64,000 nt of DNA from Mucilaginibacter sp. (GCF_025359345.1 NZ_JANYGQ010000032.1:372001-436000), one strand, 5' to 3'; shown: positions 9,833 to 18,484, counted from the first letter of the stretch. Notes: generated by a model not told the origin, from the letters alone. Translations and numbers: made by a program.

Positions 9833-9905
9833 GTAGTCCTTAGTCTTGAGTCGAAAGTCTATAGTCGTTTTTTATTTACGACTATAGACTTTCGACTCAA
9901 GACTA
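9833..9905. repeat. Heptamer array pair forming a perfect 28-bp hairpin between metY and metX
   Basis: The left arm is five heptamers of the form nnAGTCn (GTAGTCC, TTAGTCT, TGAGTCG, AAAGTCT, ATAGTCG; 9833-9867). The right arm is its reverse complement. Bases 9841-9868 pair perfectly with 9878-9905 around a nine-base T/A loop. It sits inside an operon, 6 bases from the metX start codon and 5 bases from the metY stop codon, so it would be transcribed. Confidence 0.9.
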
Positions 9906-9910
9906 TTAAT

Positions 9911-11218
9911 TTATGCACTGATTTTAGCAAATGCCTGCTCAAAATCGGCTTTAATGTCATCTATGTGTTCAATACCAACGGCTATCCTTAACGAATTTGG
10001 CAACACACCGGCCGATAATTGTTCTTCGTTTGAAAGCTGCTGGTGTGTTGTTGCCGACGGCTGTATGATTAATGTTTTGGCATCGCCAAGATTGGCCAAA
10101 TGGCTAACCAGTTGTAAGCTATCAATAAGTTTGCTCGCATTTTCTTTACTGCCTTTAATTTCGACAGATAGAACCGCTCCAAAACCATGCTTTAAATATT
10201 TTTTTGCTAATGCATGGTGTGGCGATGACGGCAAACCCGGGTAATTTACCTTATCAACCAGCGGATGCTGTTCCAGCCATTTGGCTAGTTCGAGCGCATT
10301 GTCAACGTGGCGCTGAACCCGTAACGATAGCGTTTCAAGTCCTTGTATATTTAACCATGAATTGAATGGAGACTGCGATGGGCCAAAATCGCGCAACCCC
10401 TCAACGCGCGCGCGGATTATAAACTGGATATTACCAAATGGACCGCCAATGCCAAATACGTCGGCAAATACCAGGCCATGGTAACCTTCGGATGGCTCAG
10501 TAAACTGCGGGAATTTACCGTTGCCCCAGTTGTAAGTACCGCCGTCGACGATCACACCGCCAATGCTGGTACCATGACCACCGATCCATTTGGTTGTCGA
10601 CTCAACCACAATATGTGCTCCATGTTCCAATGGCCTGAACAGGTAACCGCCTGCGCCGAATGTATTGTCAACTATCAACGGCAAGTCGTGCTTATTGGCT
10701 AATGCCGAGACTTTATCAAAATCAGCAATGTTAAAGCCGGGGTTGCCTATGGTTTCCAGGTAAATAGCTTTGGTTTTATCGTCAATTAGCAGTTCCAAGT
10801 TTTCGGCAGTGTCATCTTTGGCAAAACGAACATCAATTCCGAGGCGCTTAAAGGCTACTTTAAACTGGTTATAGGTACCTCCGTATAAAAATGGTGATGT
10901 CACAAAATTATCACCGGCCTGCAGTATATTATTTAAGGCAATAAACTGAGCTGACTGGCCCGACGCGGTTGCCAAAGCAGCTACGCCGCCTTCGAGGGCC
11001 GCGATACGCTTTTCAAAAACATCGGTGGTTGGGTTCATTATACGTGTGTAAATGTTGCCAAACTCCTTCAAGGCAAACAGGTTTGCACCGTGTTCGGCAT
11101 TCTTAAATACGTATGATGTAGTTTGATAGATAGGCACAGCGCGTGAGCCTGTAGTTGGGTCGACCTCCTGACCCGCATGCAATTGTAATGTTTCGAATTT
11201 TAGATTGGCAGATGACAT
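9911..11218 (-). CDS. metY: O-acetylhomoserine sulfhydrylase (aminocarboxypropyltransferase)
   Basis: A 435-residue PLP enzyme of the Cys/Met-metabolism family that makes homocysteine from O-acetylhomoserine and sulfide. The PLP lysine is K210 in STTKWIGGHG. The N-terminal QTTSYVF and IYTRIMNPT motifs and the DNTFGAGG loop are diagnostic of the long MetY subgroup (about 430 residues, longer than cystathionine synthases). It is the first gene of the operon. Its mRNA leader of about 390 bases holds a SAM-I riboswitch, which fits feedback by the methionine product. Confidence 0.93.
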   Translation of the reverse strand: MSSANLKFETLQLHAGQEVDPTTGSRAVPIYQTTSYVFKNAEHGANLFALKEFGNIYTRIMNPTTDVFEKRIAALEGGVAALATASGQSAQFIALNNILQAGDNFVTSPFLYGGTYNQFKVAFKRLGIDVRFAKDDTAENLELLIDDKTKAIYLETIGNPGFNIADFDKVSALANKHDLPLIVDNTFGAGGYLFRPLEHGAHIVVESTTKWIGGHGTSIGGVIVDGGTYNWGNGKFPQFTEPSEGYHGLVFADVFGIGGPFGNIQFIIRARVEGLRDFGPSQSPFNSWLNIQGLETLSLRVQRHVDNALELAKWLEQHPLVDKVNYPGLPSSPHHALAKKYLKHGFGAVLSVEIKGSKENASKLIDSLQLVSHLANLGDAKTLIIQPSATTHQQLSNEEQLSAGVLPNSLRIAVGIEHIDDIKADFEQAFAKISA

Positions 11219-11456
11219 GTTTTCTAAGATTTAATTTTTATGAAATTTGTTGATTTAGCTACAATGGCGAAATATATCACCAGTTGTGAGACACGTACGT
11301 TTCCGGGAAAAGAAAGTAAAACGTGTTAAGGTTTAACGACTGCAACAAATACACATATAGCCTTTTGATGGACTATAAACATATACTAATGCGGCGCTTT
11401 TTGGGGCCTTAAAAAATGTTGGGAAAATTGTGTAAATCAAACTTTTCATGGTTATT

Positions 11457-11566
11457 AATTTATATTCCCCGGGGTATTTACCGGGCCAGGAATTGGCACC
11501 TTCTCCACTATCTGAGGGTTGCCAGCGGGTCACTGAGCCTGATCTCTCGCCGCTTCTTTATAAATC
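11457..11566 (-). promoter_or_regulatory. SAM-I (S-box) riboswitch controlling metY-metX-hom
   Basis: Read on the minus strand, P1 is ATTTATA pairing with TATAAAT at the two ends. P2 is AGCGG pairing with CCGCT, with GA steps consistent with a kink-turn. The near-invariant GGCAACC follows, then GAAGGTGCCAATTCC, the S-box signature. P4 pairs ATTCC and CCCGG with CCGGG and GAAT. The order of elements is that of the S-box class. About 240 bases separate it from the metY start; I found no classical terminator with a T-run there, only weak stems, so the expression platform is unclear. Confidence 0.9.
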
Positions 11567-11616
11567 AAAACCTTTTGCGGAGGTAATGATCTTGGTATCG
11601 CTACCAAATATTGTTG

Positions 11617-11648
11617 CAAATATAAGGTGATATTTGCGAGGATTCCAA
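11617..11648 (-). promoter_or_regulatory. Bacteroidota-type promoter of the met operon
   Basis: On the minus strand TATATTTG (11617-11624) matches the -7 consensus TAnnTTTG exactly, with TTG 21 bases upstream (11646-11648). Its position about 50 bases before the riboswitch P1 helix supports it. Confidence 0.6.
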
Positions 11649-11666
11649 ATTTAATTTTCTTTTACC

Positions 11667-11779
11667 GGGAAAGGTGAAAGGCAAAAGGTAAAAGCGGGAA
11701 GGTTTTGTGCGCTAGTTGCAGCAATTTTTTTGAGGTTTAAAAACTCAATCAACCGCTCAACCTAATCAACCACTCACCT
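11667..11779. repeat. Heptamer array and 8-9-mer array downstream of a minus-strand gene
   Basis: Bases 11667-11701 are five heptamers (GGGAAAG, GTGAAAG, GCAAAAG, GTAAAAG, CGGGAAG). Bases 11744-11779 hold a separate array with TCA every 8-9 bases. Read on the minus strand, the second array starts with the stop codon of the gene at 11778-12251 and continues as GGTTGATTA-type units. The stretch 11567-11777 is otherwise gene-free apart from the met promoter. Confidence 0.75.
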
Positions 11780-12251
11780 AATTATAGGCCGTTATTTGCT
11801 TATCACCCACCACCTGTATATCGTATTCTTTTTTCAGCGGGTCGTATGGTACTGATTCGTTTATACTGATATAAATGTTTCCCAGTTCTTTGACCGAATA
11901 GGTTTGGATATCGGCAACCATGCCGTCTTTTATCAGGTACTGCGAAATAGATTCGCGGATGAGGTTGTATTGGTTAAGCTCGTTTGTTTCAATTTCAATA
12001 AAAAGCCGCCGTCCGTCGACTCTAAGTGAGATGATGTTGTGGGTGCCGCCATTAAGTGTTAATGCATATTTCCTGTTTTTCGTATTATTATCTTTTTTAG
12101 TGATCACGTAGCCTTTGGCAGTCAGAAAAGTATCGGCCTGGTGTATGTTGTTGTTTAATAGATATTTAATATCCTCGTATGAAATTAAACTTTTTTGACT
12201 GAGGCCGCGTGAGGCTATTATCATCAAAATAAAAAGAAAGAAATACTTCAT
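11778..12251 (-). CDS. Exported protein of unknown function
   Basis: A 157-residue protein with a clear signal peptide (MKYFFLFILMIIASRGLSQ, cleavage probably after residue 18) and a mature part of mixed alpha/beta character containing RKYALTLNGG and RRLFIEIETNELNQYN. I do not recognise the family. The periplasm or outer-membrane face is the likely location. It is a single gene, divergent from the OsmC gene across about 80 bases. Its stop codon runs into a short-period repeat array. Confidence 0.65.
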   Translation of the reverse strand: MKYFFLFILMIIASRGLSQKSLISYEDIKYLLNNNIHQADTFLTAKGYVITKKDNNTKNRKYALTLNGGTHNIISLRVDGRRLFIEIETNELNQYNLIRESISQYLIKDGMVADIQTYSVKELGNIYISINESVPYDPLKKEYDIQVVGDKQITAYN

Positions 12252-12333
12252 ACGATGTTATTAATATTACATCCAAGTTAAACTAATAATATGGTAAAGT
12301 ATTACCTTAGCTTCATTGTTACAAAAATAGAAT

Positions 12334-12759
12334 ATGCCTAAAATAGAACTTGCTCGCGTAAAAGGCGACTTCGGCTTTGAAGCAAAAGACGAACAGGGAC
12401 ATGTAGTTAGAATGGATAGCAGCCCGGAAAGCGGTGGCTGGGATTTCGGAGTACGTCCGATGCAAATGCTGTTGATGGGCCTTGCAGGATGCTCGGCCAT
12501 AGATGTAATAACCATCTTGAAAAAACAGCGCCAGGACGTTAAGGATTATAAAATGATAGTTAACGGCGACCGCGAAGCAGGCGTTGAGCCATCACTATGG
12601 AGAGAGGTATCGATCGAATTTCACCTATACGGGAAGGTTGACGAAGATAAGGCGGTGAAAGCTGCAGAATTATCAATTAACAAGTATTGCTCTGTTGCGG
12701 CTACTTTGGTAAAGGCCGGTGCCCAAATTAAATGGAAGGTTTTCGTGCATTCGGCTTGA
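12334..12759 (+). CDS. OsmC/Ohr-family peroxiredoxin-like protein
   Basis: A 141-residue OsmC-family protein. The two conserved redox cysteines are visible: C53 in LAGCSAIDV and C119 in NKYCSVAATL. Family members reduce organic hydroperoxides through this thiol pair, although several are uncharacterised. The sequence resembles the YhfA-like branch (PMQMLLMGLAGCSA) more than Ohr itself. It stands 33 bases ahead of the next gene and may share its transcript. Confidence 0.85.
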   Translation: MPKIELARVKGDFGFEAKDEQGHVVRMDSSPESGGWDFGVRPMQMLLMGLAGCSAIDVITILKKQRQDVKDYKMIVNGDREAGVEPSLWREVSIEFHLYGKVDEDKAVKAAELSINKYCSVAATLVKAGAQIKWKVFVHSA

Positions 12760-12792
12760 TGGATTAATCAAGAGCCAGGATAAACTGCTTTT

Positions 12793-13629
12793 ATGGATAA
12801 GCCAATACCCATTCAAACGCTTCATCTTTTTCCTGTTTTAGATAAACTACTGATTGAGTTGTTGCGTTCGCTAGAGCCTGCAGACTGGGTTCGGCCAACC
12901 ATTTGCCCGTTATGGACTGTTAAAGATATTGCAGCGCATTTGCTTGATACCGATATGCGTACCATTTCGGGTGCGCACAACCATTTCGGTAAAGCCCCTG
13001 AAAATATTAATTCCTACAGCGACCTGGTAGATTACCTTGACGAACTTAATGCCGTTTGGGTAAAGGCGATGGACCGGGTAAGTCCTCAGCAACTTGTTGC
13101 AATGCTTGAAGCAACCGGCCCTCAATATTGTGATATCATGGCGTTGCGCAAACCCTTCGAAACAGCGAAGTATGCAGTTTCATGGGCGGGCGAAGAACAA
13201 TCGGAAAATTGGTTTGACGTCGCCCGGGAATACACCGAGAAGTGGCATCACCAACAGCAAATACGCGATGCCGTTGGCAAACCCGGAATCATGCATCGTG
13301 AATTATTTTACCCCTGCATGGACACCTTTATGCGGGCATTGCCACATACTTACCGAAATGTTAACGCTGAAGATGGCAGGCTAATACAATTCAGCATCAG
13401 CACAAGTGACGGCGGGGATTGGTATCTTCAAAAAAATGGAACAGGATGGGCTCTGGTTGATAACCAAGCGGGCAAAATGTCGGACGCAGTGATTGAGCTA
13501 ATGCCTGATACAGCTTGGAAATTATTTACCAAAGGTATGACAGCAACGGCCGCCATTGGTGATTCTTTGTTGCAGGGAGATAATAAATTAACGCACCCTT
13601 TGTTTAGTATGCTATCGGTAATGGCATAA
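12793..13629 (+). CDS. DinB-like/maleylpyruvate isomerase N-terminal-domain protein
   Basis: A 278-residue protein whose N-terminal 150 residues fit the MDMPI_N/DinB four-helix bundle: WTVKDIAAHLLDTDMRTISG supplies a His-containing helix, and EKWHHQQQIRDAVG a second. Family members often bind a divalent metal and act as thiol-dependent transferases, but mycothiol is absent from Bacteroidota and the substrate is unknown. The C-terminal part (about 180-278) resembles the small domain that follows in actinobacterial homologues. Probably co-transcribed with the OsmC gene. Confidence 0.7.
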   Translation: MDKPIPIQTLHLFPVLDKLLIELLRSLEPADWVRPTICPLWTVKDIAAHLLDTDMRTISGAHNHFGKAPENINSYSDLVDYLDELNAVWVKAMDRVSPQQLVAMLEATGPQYCDIMALRKPFETAKYAVSWAGEEQSENWFDVAREYTEKWHHQQQIRDAVGKPGIMHRELFYPCMDTFMRALPHTYRNVNAEDGRLIQFSISTSDGGDWYLQKNGTGWALVDNQAGKMSDAVIELMPDTAWKLFTKGMTATAAIGDSLLQGDNKLTHPLFSMLSVMA

Positions 13630-13688
13630 TAAAATTCTGTATTTTACTATTGGATATTTTATTAGATTTATCCCTAAACCTTATTTGA

Positions 13689-14804
13689 ATGAGAAAACTG
13701 ATACTTTTCTGCTTCCTGTGCTGTTTTTCAATTGCTGCCAGCGCGCAGGGTGTTCAGCGTCATATTAATTTTAACCCGATTGATAACGACAGTTTGAATA
13801 TGTCGTTAAATGCGGACTATAATTTGATTGAAGATAGTTGCGCAACAATTATCAGGCACGTACGCTTTAGCTTCGGGACCAGGAAATTTCACGGACGGTT
13901 TACCGATATTAGAAAGGACAATTCCGCAATTATCTTAACTGAAGGGAATTACAGCACGGACGGCCTGAAGGATGGCATTTTTATACTTCGGTACGGTAAC
14001 GGAAACATAAGGGCAAAAGGTGCTTTCAAAAATGATGCGTTTATCGGCAAATGGGAATTGTTTTACGAAAGCGGCAAACCCGAATTAACTTTTGAAGCTA
14101 GTGAAGGAGTTTGTGATATTACTGACGCCTGGGATGCGAACGGGGGTAAAACGGTTGATAAAGGAAGCGGAAATTACGTTGTTAACCTGCAGGTTTTTTC
14201 GTGGAAGGGAAAGCTTACCGGCGGTAGACCCGATGGTACATGGAAAATGTATAAAAACAGCGACCCGGATAAAGAGACGGTTTCTACAGAGCATTTTAAA
14301 AAAGGGGAATTTGTTAACGGCGAAAATACAATGGGAGAGTACACCAACTCGTCGCGTATAAAACTGGTTGAACCGGCCATGTTTTCGTTCGTCAATACTG
14401 AATCGATGAAAATCGGTACACCATGTAACATGCAACCGGGTGGGCACACGGTTACAAACGCACATTATAAATCGGGCATGGACGCTTTTAATAGCATTCT
14501 TAATAATGAGTTTGCTACTTTTTTCTATAATAATAGTAAAAACAAATTATCCGATGTGCAGGACCATTTTGAAATAACAGGTGAGATATCTGTGGAAGGG
14601 CGCATCGTTAACCTTACAAGAAAAGGCGGCAGCAGCATAGGGTGGGTTGTGCAAAATATTATCAAAATTATACAACGCCAGCCGCAGCTTATACCAGCTA
14701 CAATTGATGGTAAACCTGTGAAAGAGCAATTTAAAATTACGTTAGACTATACAAACGGGGAGTATTCTTACACGTTCAGATTTATGCCTTTATGGGGAAA
14801 TTGA
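13689..14804 (+). CDS. Exported MORN-like protein with a TonB-C-like end
   Basis: A 371-residue protein with a signal peptide (cleavage near SIAASAQG). The central part has MORN/YwqK-like repeats (GNGNIRAKGAFKNDAFIGKW, then SGKPELTF, and later TGGRPDGTWKMY). The last 90 residues contain VEGRIVNLTRKGGSSIGWVV and PATIDGKPVKEQFKITLDY, a layout seen in the TonB C-terminal-like domains of exported Bacteroidota proteins. There is no N-terminal TonB anchor, so energy transduction is doubtful. Function unknown; probably periplasmic. It lies before the OmpA gene but 288 bases away, so it is likely a separate unit. Confidence 0.6.
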   Translation: MRKLILFCFLCCFSIAASAQGVQRHINFNPIDNDSLNMSLNADYNLIEDSCATIIRHVRFSFGTRKFHGRFTDIRKDNSAIILTEGNYSTDGLKDGIFILRYGNGNIRAKGAFKNDAFIGKWELFYESGKPELTFEASEGVCDITDAWDANGGKTVDKGSGNYVVNLQVFSWKGKLTGGRPDGTWKMYKNSDPDKETVSTEHFKKGEFVNGENTMGEYTNSSRIKLVEPAMFSFVNTESMKIGTPCNMQPGGHTVTNAHYKSGMDAFNSILNNEFATFFYNNSKNKLSDVQDHFEITGEISVEGRIVNLTRKGGSSIGWVVQNIIKIIQRQPQLIPATIDGKPVKEQFKITLDYTNGEYSYTFRFMPLWGN

Positions 14805-15092
14805 TCCTGTTAACAACAAAAATTGTACTATTTTAAGGTCATATCTCAATAGCGGTAAGTTTATCCCGCGGATTTAACTCATCATTCTTTTCGGCATTTT
14901 TGTTAGCCTTGACCAGGCCCTTTGTTACCATTGCTACTCAACTCTTTACACCGTTGCTACAACTTTGACTATTGTTTTTACCTGCCCCGATATGTCAATA
15001 TGTTGATAACCTTATTATGTTCATGGCACTGATGTTGCCATTCATGAGTATGCTTATAACTTAAAAAAAGCATACAATTAAATCACACAACA

Positions 15093-16478
15093 ATGAAATC
15101 AAATTTTAAAAGAGCAAGCCTGCTGGTAACCGGACTTTTGGTAGGCGGTAAATTATTCGCTCAAAGCCCCGATACTACAAGGGCGACTACAACAGACTAT
15201 GTTAAACCATTTTCGAGCGAAGATTCGTTCCGCACCTGGTCAATAGGAGTTAGCGGCGGTATATTAAGCCCTTACACTATTATCGGGTCGAACAGGAAAC
15301 AAGACTTTACGCATCCAAAAGTTGAGTTGGGTTATGGAGCTTACATTAAAAAACAAATTACATCTGGTTTTGGCATCCAGGCCGACTTTATGGGCGGCAA
15401 ACTTGGTGGCGAGAACAGCCAGGTAGGTCCATTAGGTAACACTTATGACAGCTACAGCACTAAATTGCATTATGCGGTAAGCTTAAGCGGAAATGTTACG
15501 GTGGGGAATATCAGCTGGCGCAACAACAAAAATGCTATCCAGCCATATGTTACCGCAGGTGTCGGTGCTATGCACTACACGCCGGTAATAACTTCGGGCG
15601 GAGTAAGCCAGAATTTTAAAACCGCCGATAACGGTTCGATAAACGAATTGTTTGTACCCGTAGGAGTTGGCGTTAAATTAAACGTTGCCCGTGGGGTGAA
15701 CATTGATTTAGGCTACCAGCTTAACTTTGTTTATTCAGACAATGTTGATGGATTTAACTACGGCTCAAATAACGACAGGTTCTCGTATGCACACGCAGGT
15801 TTAGAGTTTGCACTCGGCAAATCGTCAAAACCACAGATGGCGTCGCATAACCCTGTTTCATCAATGAGGACAGAATATTTAACTGAAAATCAGAATACTA
15901 AAAACCAGTTGCAGAGCGAGATAGACGCTCAAAAAGCGCAAAACGACCAGTTGAAAGCAGATTTGGCTACAACTAATGCAAACCTTGCCAAATTCACTAC
16001 CGACAGCGATGGCGATGGTGTCCCTGACTTTTTTGATAAGTGCCCTAACACTCCAACCGGAACAAAGGTTGATGGTGCAGGTTGCCCATTACCGGTCGCC
16101 AAGCCCGATGTTAAGGTTTACGTAACCGAAGAAGACAGAAAAGTTGTAAAAGAAGCTATTAAAAACCTTGAGTTTGATTTTGGTAAAGCAACTATACGTG
16201 CACACTCATACCCAAGTTTGGATCGTGTGGCCGATTTGCTGGTAGCTAAAAACTTCAGCTTGAAACTGGCAGGACACACTGATAATGTAGGTTCGAACGA
16301 TGCTAACTTAAGGTTGTCGAAAGAACGTTCTGAATCAATCAAATCTTACCTGGTAAGCAAAGGTGCTAATGCATCACGTATTGAAGCTACCGGTTATGGC
16401 GAAACACAGCCAATTGCAAGTAATAAAACTGCAAAAGGCCGTCAGCAAAATCGCAGGGTTGAGTTTACATTATTTTAG
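15093..16478 (+). CDS. OmpA-family outer-membrane porin with TSP3 calcium repeat
   Basis: A 461-residue outer-membrane protein. A signal peptide ends near KLFAQS. Residues about 45-250 form an eight-strand OmpA-like barrel. A short coiled-coil linker (NTKNQLQSEIDAQKAQ onward) follows. A thrombospondin type-3 motif, DSDGDGVPDFFDKCPNTP, then DGAGCP, probably binds calcium. The C-terminal OmpA domain (about 350-461) has LAGHTDNVGSNDANLRLSKE and QNRRVEF for peptidoglycan binding. It likely tethers the outer membrane to the cell wall. The gene is followed by a strong terminator. Confidence 0.93.
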   Translation: MKSNFKRASLLVTGLLVGGKLFAQSPDTTRATTTDYVKPFSSEDSFRTWSIGVSGGILSPYTIIGSNRKQDFTHPKVELGYGAYIKKQITSGFGIQADFMGGKLGGENSQVGPLGNTYDSYSTKLHYAVSLSGNVTVGNISWRNNKNAIQPYVTAGVGAMHYTPVITSGGVSQNFKTADNGSINELFVPVGVGVKLNVARGVNIDLGYQLNFVYSDNVDGFNYGSNNDRFSYAHAGLEFALGKSSKPQMASHNPVSSMRTEYLTENQNTKNQLQSEIDAQKAQNDQLKADLATTNANLAKFTTDSDGDGVPDFFDKCPNTPTGTKVDGAGCPLPVAKPDVKVYVTEEDRKVVKEAIKNLEFDFGKATIRAHSYPSLDRVADLLVAKNFSLKLAGHTDNVGSNDANLRLSKERSESIKSYLVSKGANASRIEATGYGETQPIASNKTAKGRQQNRRVEFTLF

Positions 16479-16505
16479 TAATAACAACAACTCTATATAA
16501 ATGTA

Positions 16506-16534
16506 AAGCGCCCGGTGACACCAGGCGCTTTTTT
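16506..16534 (+). terminator. Rho-independent terminator after the OmpA gene
   Basis: AAGCGCCCGGT pairs with ACCAGGCGCTT (one C/A mismatch, three-base loop), followed by TTTT. It starts 28 bases after the stop codon. Confidence 0.85.
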
Positions 16535-16584
16535 GTATAAGTAGATTATTTGTAGTTGTATTACTTAGGATTTATATTGCGATC

Positions 16585-16620
16585 AAATTCCGCAAATCCA
16601 TACCATCCTGCAAATCGTGT
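16585..16620. repeat. Nonamer array ending at the SRPBCC stop codon
   Basis: Four units of exactly nine bases: AAATTCCGC, AAATCCATA, CCATCCTGC, AAATCGTGT. The last base touches the minus-strand stop codon at 16621. The terminal unit AAATCGTGT recurs at 17100-17108, where it again touches a stop codon. Confidence 0.8.
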
Positions 16621-17004
16621 TTACTCGACCTCAAAAAATTCAGCGAGTGCACCAAAGTAGCTGTTATCCCATCCTTCAGCAAAGTCATTAAACTCAGCGG
16701 CAGGTAAATTGGTGTGTCTTAGCTCAATGGACGTGCCGTCTTTATCCGGGTGCAGTTTAATCGTTACAATAGATTCTTCGGGTTGCCCGTCAAAGTACCA
16801 CTGTTGTACAATTTTTTTGTTCTCCTCAAATTCAAGATTTCTACCAACAATACTTCCTTCCCACATTGAAAATTCAGAACCCGGCTCGGTCGACATTTCT
16901 GCGGTTTCGCCAGTCCATAGTTCAATGGTAAGCGGGTTAGTTAAAGCTGTATAAACCTCTTCGGGGGTTGCGGGTAAACGATAATATTTTTTAAAATCAG
17001 GCAC
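16621..17004 (-). CDS. SRPBCC (AHSA1-like) domain protein
   Basis: A protein of about 127 residues of the START-like SRPBCC superfamily, AHSA1 branch: YYRLPATPEEVYTALTNP at the N-terminus, then WTGETAEMSTEPGSEFSMW and the final FAEGWDNSYFGALAEFF helix. Family members bind hydrophobic ligands or act as Hsp90 co-chaperones; the role here is unknown. There is no ATG. I chose the GTG at 17004 (product MPDFKKYY), because another GTG nine bases upstream lies inside a nonamer array. Both flanks of the gene are short-period repeats. Confidence 0.8.
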   Translation of the reverse strand: MPDFKKYYRLPATPEEVYTALTNPLTIELWTGETAEMSTEPGSEFSMWEGSIVGRNLEFEENKKIVQQWYFDGQPEESIVTIKLHPDKDGTSIELRHTNLPAAEFNDFAEGWDNSYFGALAEFFEVE

Positions 17005-17010
17005 AATTAA

Positions 17011-17108
17011 CACGATTTAATGATTGAAATGATTAACACGATTTAATATCGCAAAGATATAACACCTGCACGTTAATCCTGTAAATCTTACAAATCCTTA
17101 AATCGTGT
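17011..17108. repeat. Inverted pair of nonamer arrays between SatP-like and SRPBCC genes
   Basis: The left arm has GATT at 17014, 17022, 17031 and 17040. The right arm has AATC at 17075, 17084, 17093 and 17101. The spacings 8/9/9 and 9/9/8 mirror each other, and the arms are imperfect reverse complements. The right arm ends at the stop codon of the gene at 17109. Confidence 0.8.
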
Positions 17109-17687
17109 CTATCCAAGCGGTAAAACCGTCTTACCGTAAACTTCATTCAAAACATTTGCTATGCCCGCATAAATGGCCGAAGCGCCACAAAATATACCTT
17201 CGTATCCGGCAAATTTTTCAAAGCTTTCGTTGCCGGTGGCATGTTTGGCGGCCAACAAAAAGAACAATATAACCAATGTTCCGAATACAATCTGTAGTGC
17301 GCGGTTCAGCTTTAATGTGCCAAAGAACAGGAATAAAGTAAACAGACCCCACATTACCAGGTATGCGCACATCGCGCTTTCTGCTGGTTTTGCGGCCCAG
17401 CCGAATTTAGGGATCACGATTAAACCTACCAGCGACAGCCAGAAAAAGCCGTATGATGTAAATGCGGTGAGTCCGAAAGTATTGTTCTTTTTAGCCTCAA
17501 TAATGCCGGCAATAACCTGTGCAAGGCCGCCGTAAAAAATACCCATAGCAAGTATCATCGAATTCATTTCGAAGAAGCCAGCGTTGTGAAGGTTAAGTAA
17601 AACGGTGGTCATGCCAAAGGCGCACAGACCGAGCGGGGCGGGGTTGGCAATGCCGTCCTTAACCGCAACTGGAGTTGTAGGAATCAT
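17109..17687 (-). CDS. Acetate uptake channel of the GPR1/FUN34/YaaH (SatP) family
   Basis: A 192-residue membrane protein with six hydrophobic segments. The family signature NPAPLGLCAFGMTT lies at residues 15-28, forming the constriction that admits acetate or succinate. The length is normal for the family (about 190). Members import short-chain monocarboxylates as the acid or with protons. It is a single gene, divergent from gpmA across about 105 bases. Substrate choice cannot be read from the sequence. Confidence 0.88.
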   Translation of the reverse strand: MIPTTPVAVKDGIANPAPLGLCAFGMTTVLLNLHNAGFFEMNSMILAMGIFYGGLAQVIAGIIEAKKNNTFGLTAFTSYGFFWLSLVGLIVIPKFGWAAKPAESAMCAYLVMWGLFTLFLFFGTLKLNRALQIVFGTLVILFFLLAAKHATGNESFEKFAGYEGIFCGASAIYAGIANVLNEVYGKTVLPLG

Positions 17688-17794
17688 AGTTTAAAGGTTT
17701 TTTTGTTGGTTTTCAATGCAATTTAACTGTTCCTGATACATTTACCAATTTTTTCTGCAAACTGATGAGTAACTTTATGGTTAACCACATAACC

Positions 17795-18484
17795 ATGCAA
17801 AAAATAGTACTGCTGCGCCACGGCGAAAGTGTTTGGAATAAAGAGAACCGTTTCACCGGGTGGACTGATGTAGACCTGTCCGAAGAAGGCTTTAAACAGG
17901 CCAAACGCGCCGGAGAAATTTTAAAAGCACAAGGTTATAATTTTGATATGGGATTTACCTCGCTTTTAAAGCGCTCGATAAAGACCTTGCATATTGTACT
18001 GGAGGAATTAGACCATTTATGGATACCCGTACAAAAATCGTGGCGTTTAAATGAGCGTTTTTACGGGGCCTTACAGGGACTGAATAAAGACGAGACCATA
18101 GCCAAATACGGCCCCGAACTTGTTCAAAAATGGCGCCGGGATCCGCACGAACTGCCGCCTGCCATTACTAAAGATGATGACCGTTATCCCGGTAAAGACC
18201 TGCGCTACAAAGCTCTTACCGAACGTGAGCTGCCGTTAACCGAAAACCTGAGCCAGACCATGGACAGGGTTTTGCCTTTTTGGAACGAGTTTATTATACC
18301 GGCCATTCGCAAGAATCAAAAAGTGATTGTTTGCGCACACGGCAACAGTTTGCGGGCATTGATACAATATATCGACCACCTGACCGATGAAGAAGTCACC
18401 CAGCTTGATTTACCTACCGGCGTGCCGTTGGTGTATGAGTTGGATGAGGGGCTGAACAGGATAAGACATTATTATTTGGAGTGA
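17795..18484 (+). CDS. gpmA: 2,3-bisphosphoglycerate-dependent phosphoglycerate mutase
   Basis: A 229-residue glycolytic enzyme that interconverts 3- and 2-phosphoglycerate through a phosphohistidine. The catalytic His is in LLRHGESVWN at residue 9. WRLNERFYGALQG, RYPGKDLRYKALTERELPLTE and CAHGNSLRALI (second active His) are all present. I set the start at the ATG at 17795, because the enzyme usually opens directly with the strand before RHGES; an in-frame ATG 30 bases upstream is possible. An AAATAAAA-TTGG-TTTTATTT hairpin begins at 18484, right at the stop codon. Confidence 0.93.
   Translation: MQKIVLLRHGESVWNKENRFTGWTDVDLSEEGFKQAKRAGEILKAQGYNFDMGFTSLLKRSIKTLHIVLEELDHLWIPVQKSWRLNERFYGALQGLNKDETIAKYGPELVQKWRRDPHELPPAITKDDDRYPGKDLRYKALTERELPLTENLSQTMDRVLPFWNEFIIPAIRKNQKVIVCAHGNSLRALIQYIDHLTDEEVTQLDLPTGVPLVYELDEGLNRIRHYYLE

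Noticed and set aside
9833..9905. Repeat array as a possible CRISPR
   Set aside because: The units are only seven bases, degenerate and without spacers, and there are no cas genes in the window.
11333..11533. 66-residue minus-strand frame upstream of metY
   Set aside because: It overlaps the SAM-I aptamer and its translation looks like read-out of structured RNA; no family resemblance.
13689..14804. YwqK/MORN repeats suggesting a toxin-antitoxin system
   Set aside because: The protein has a signal peptide and a TonB-C-like end, and there is no adjacent toxin gene.
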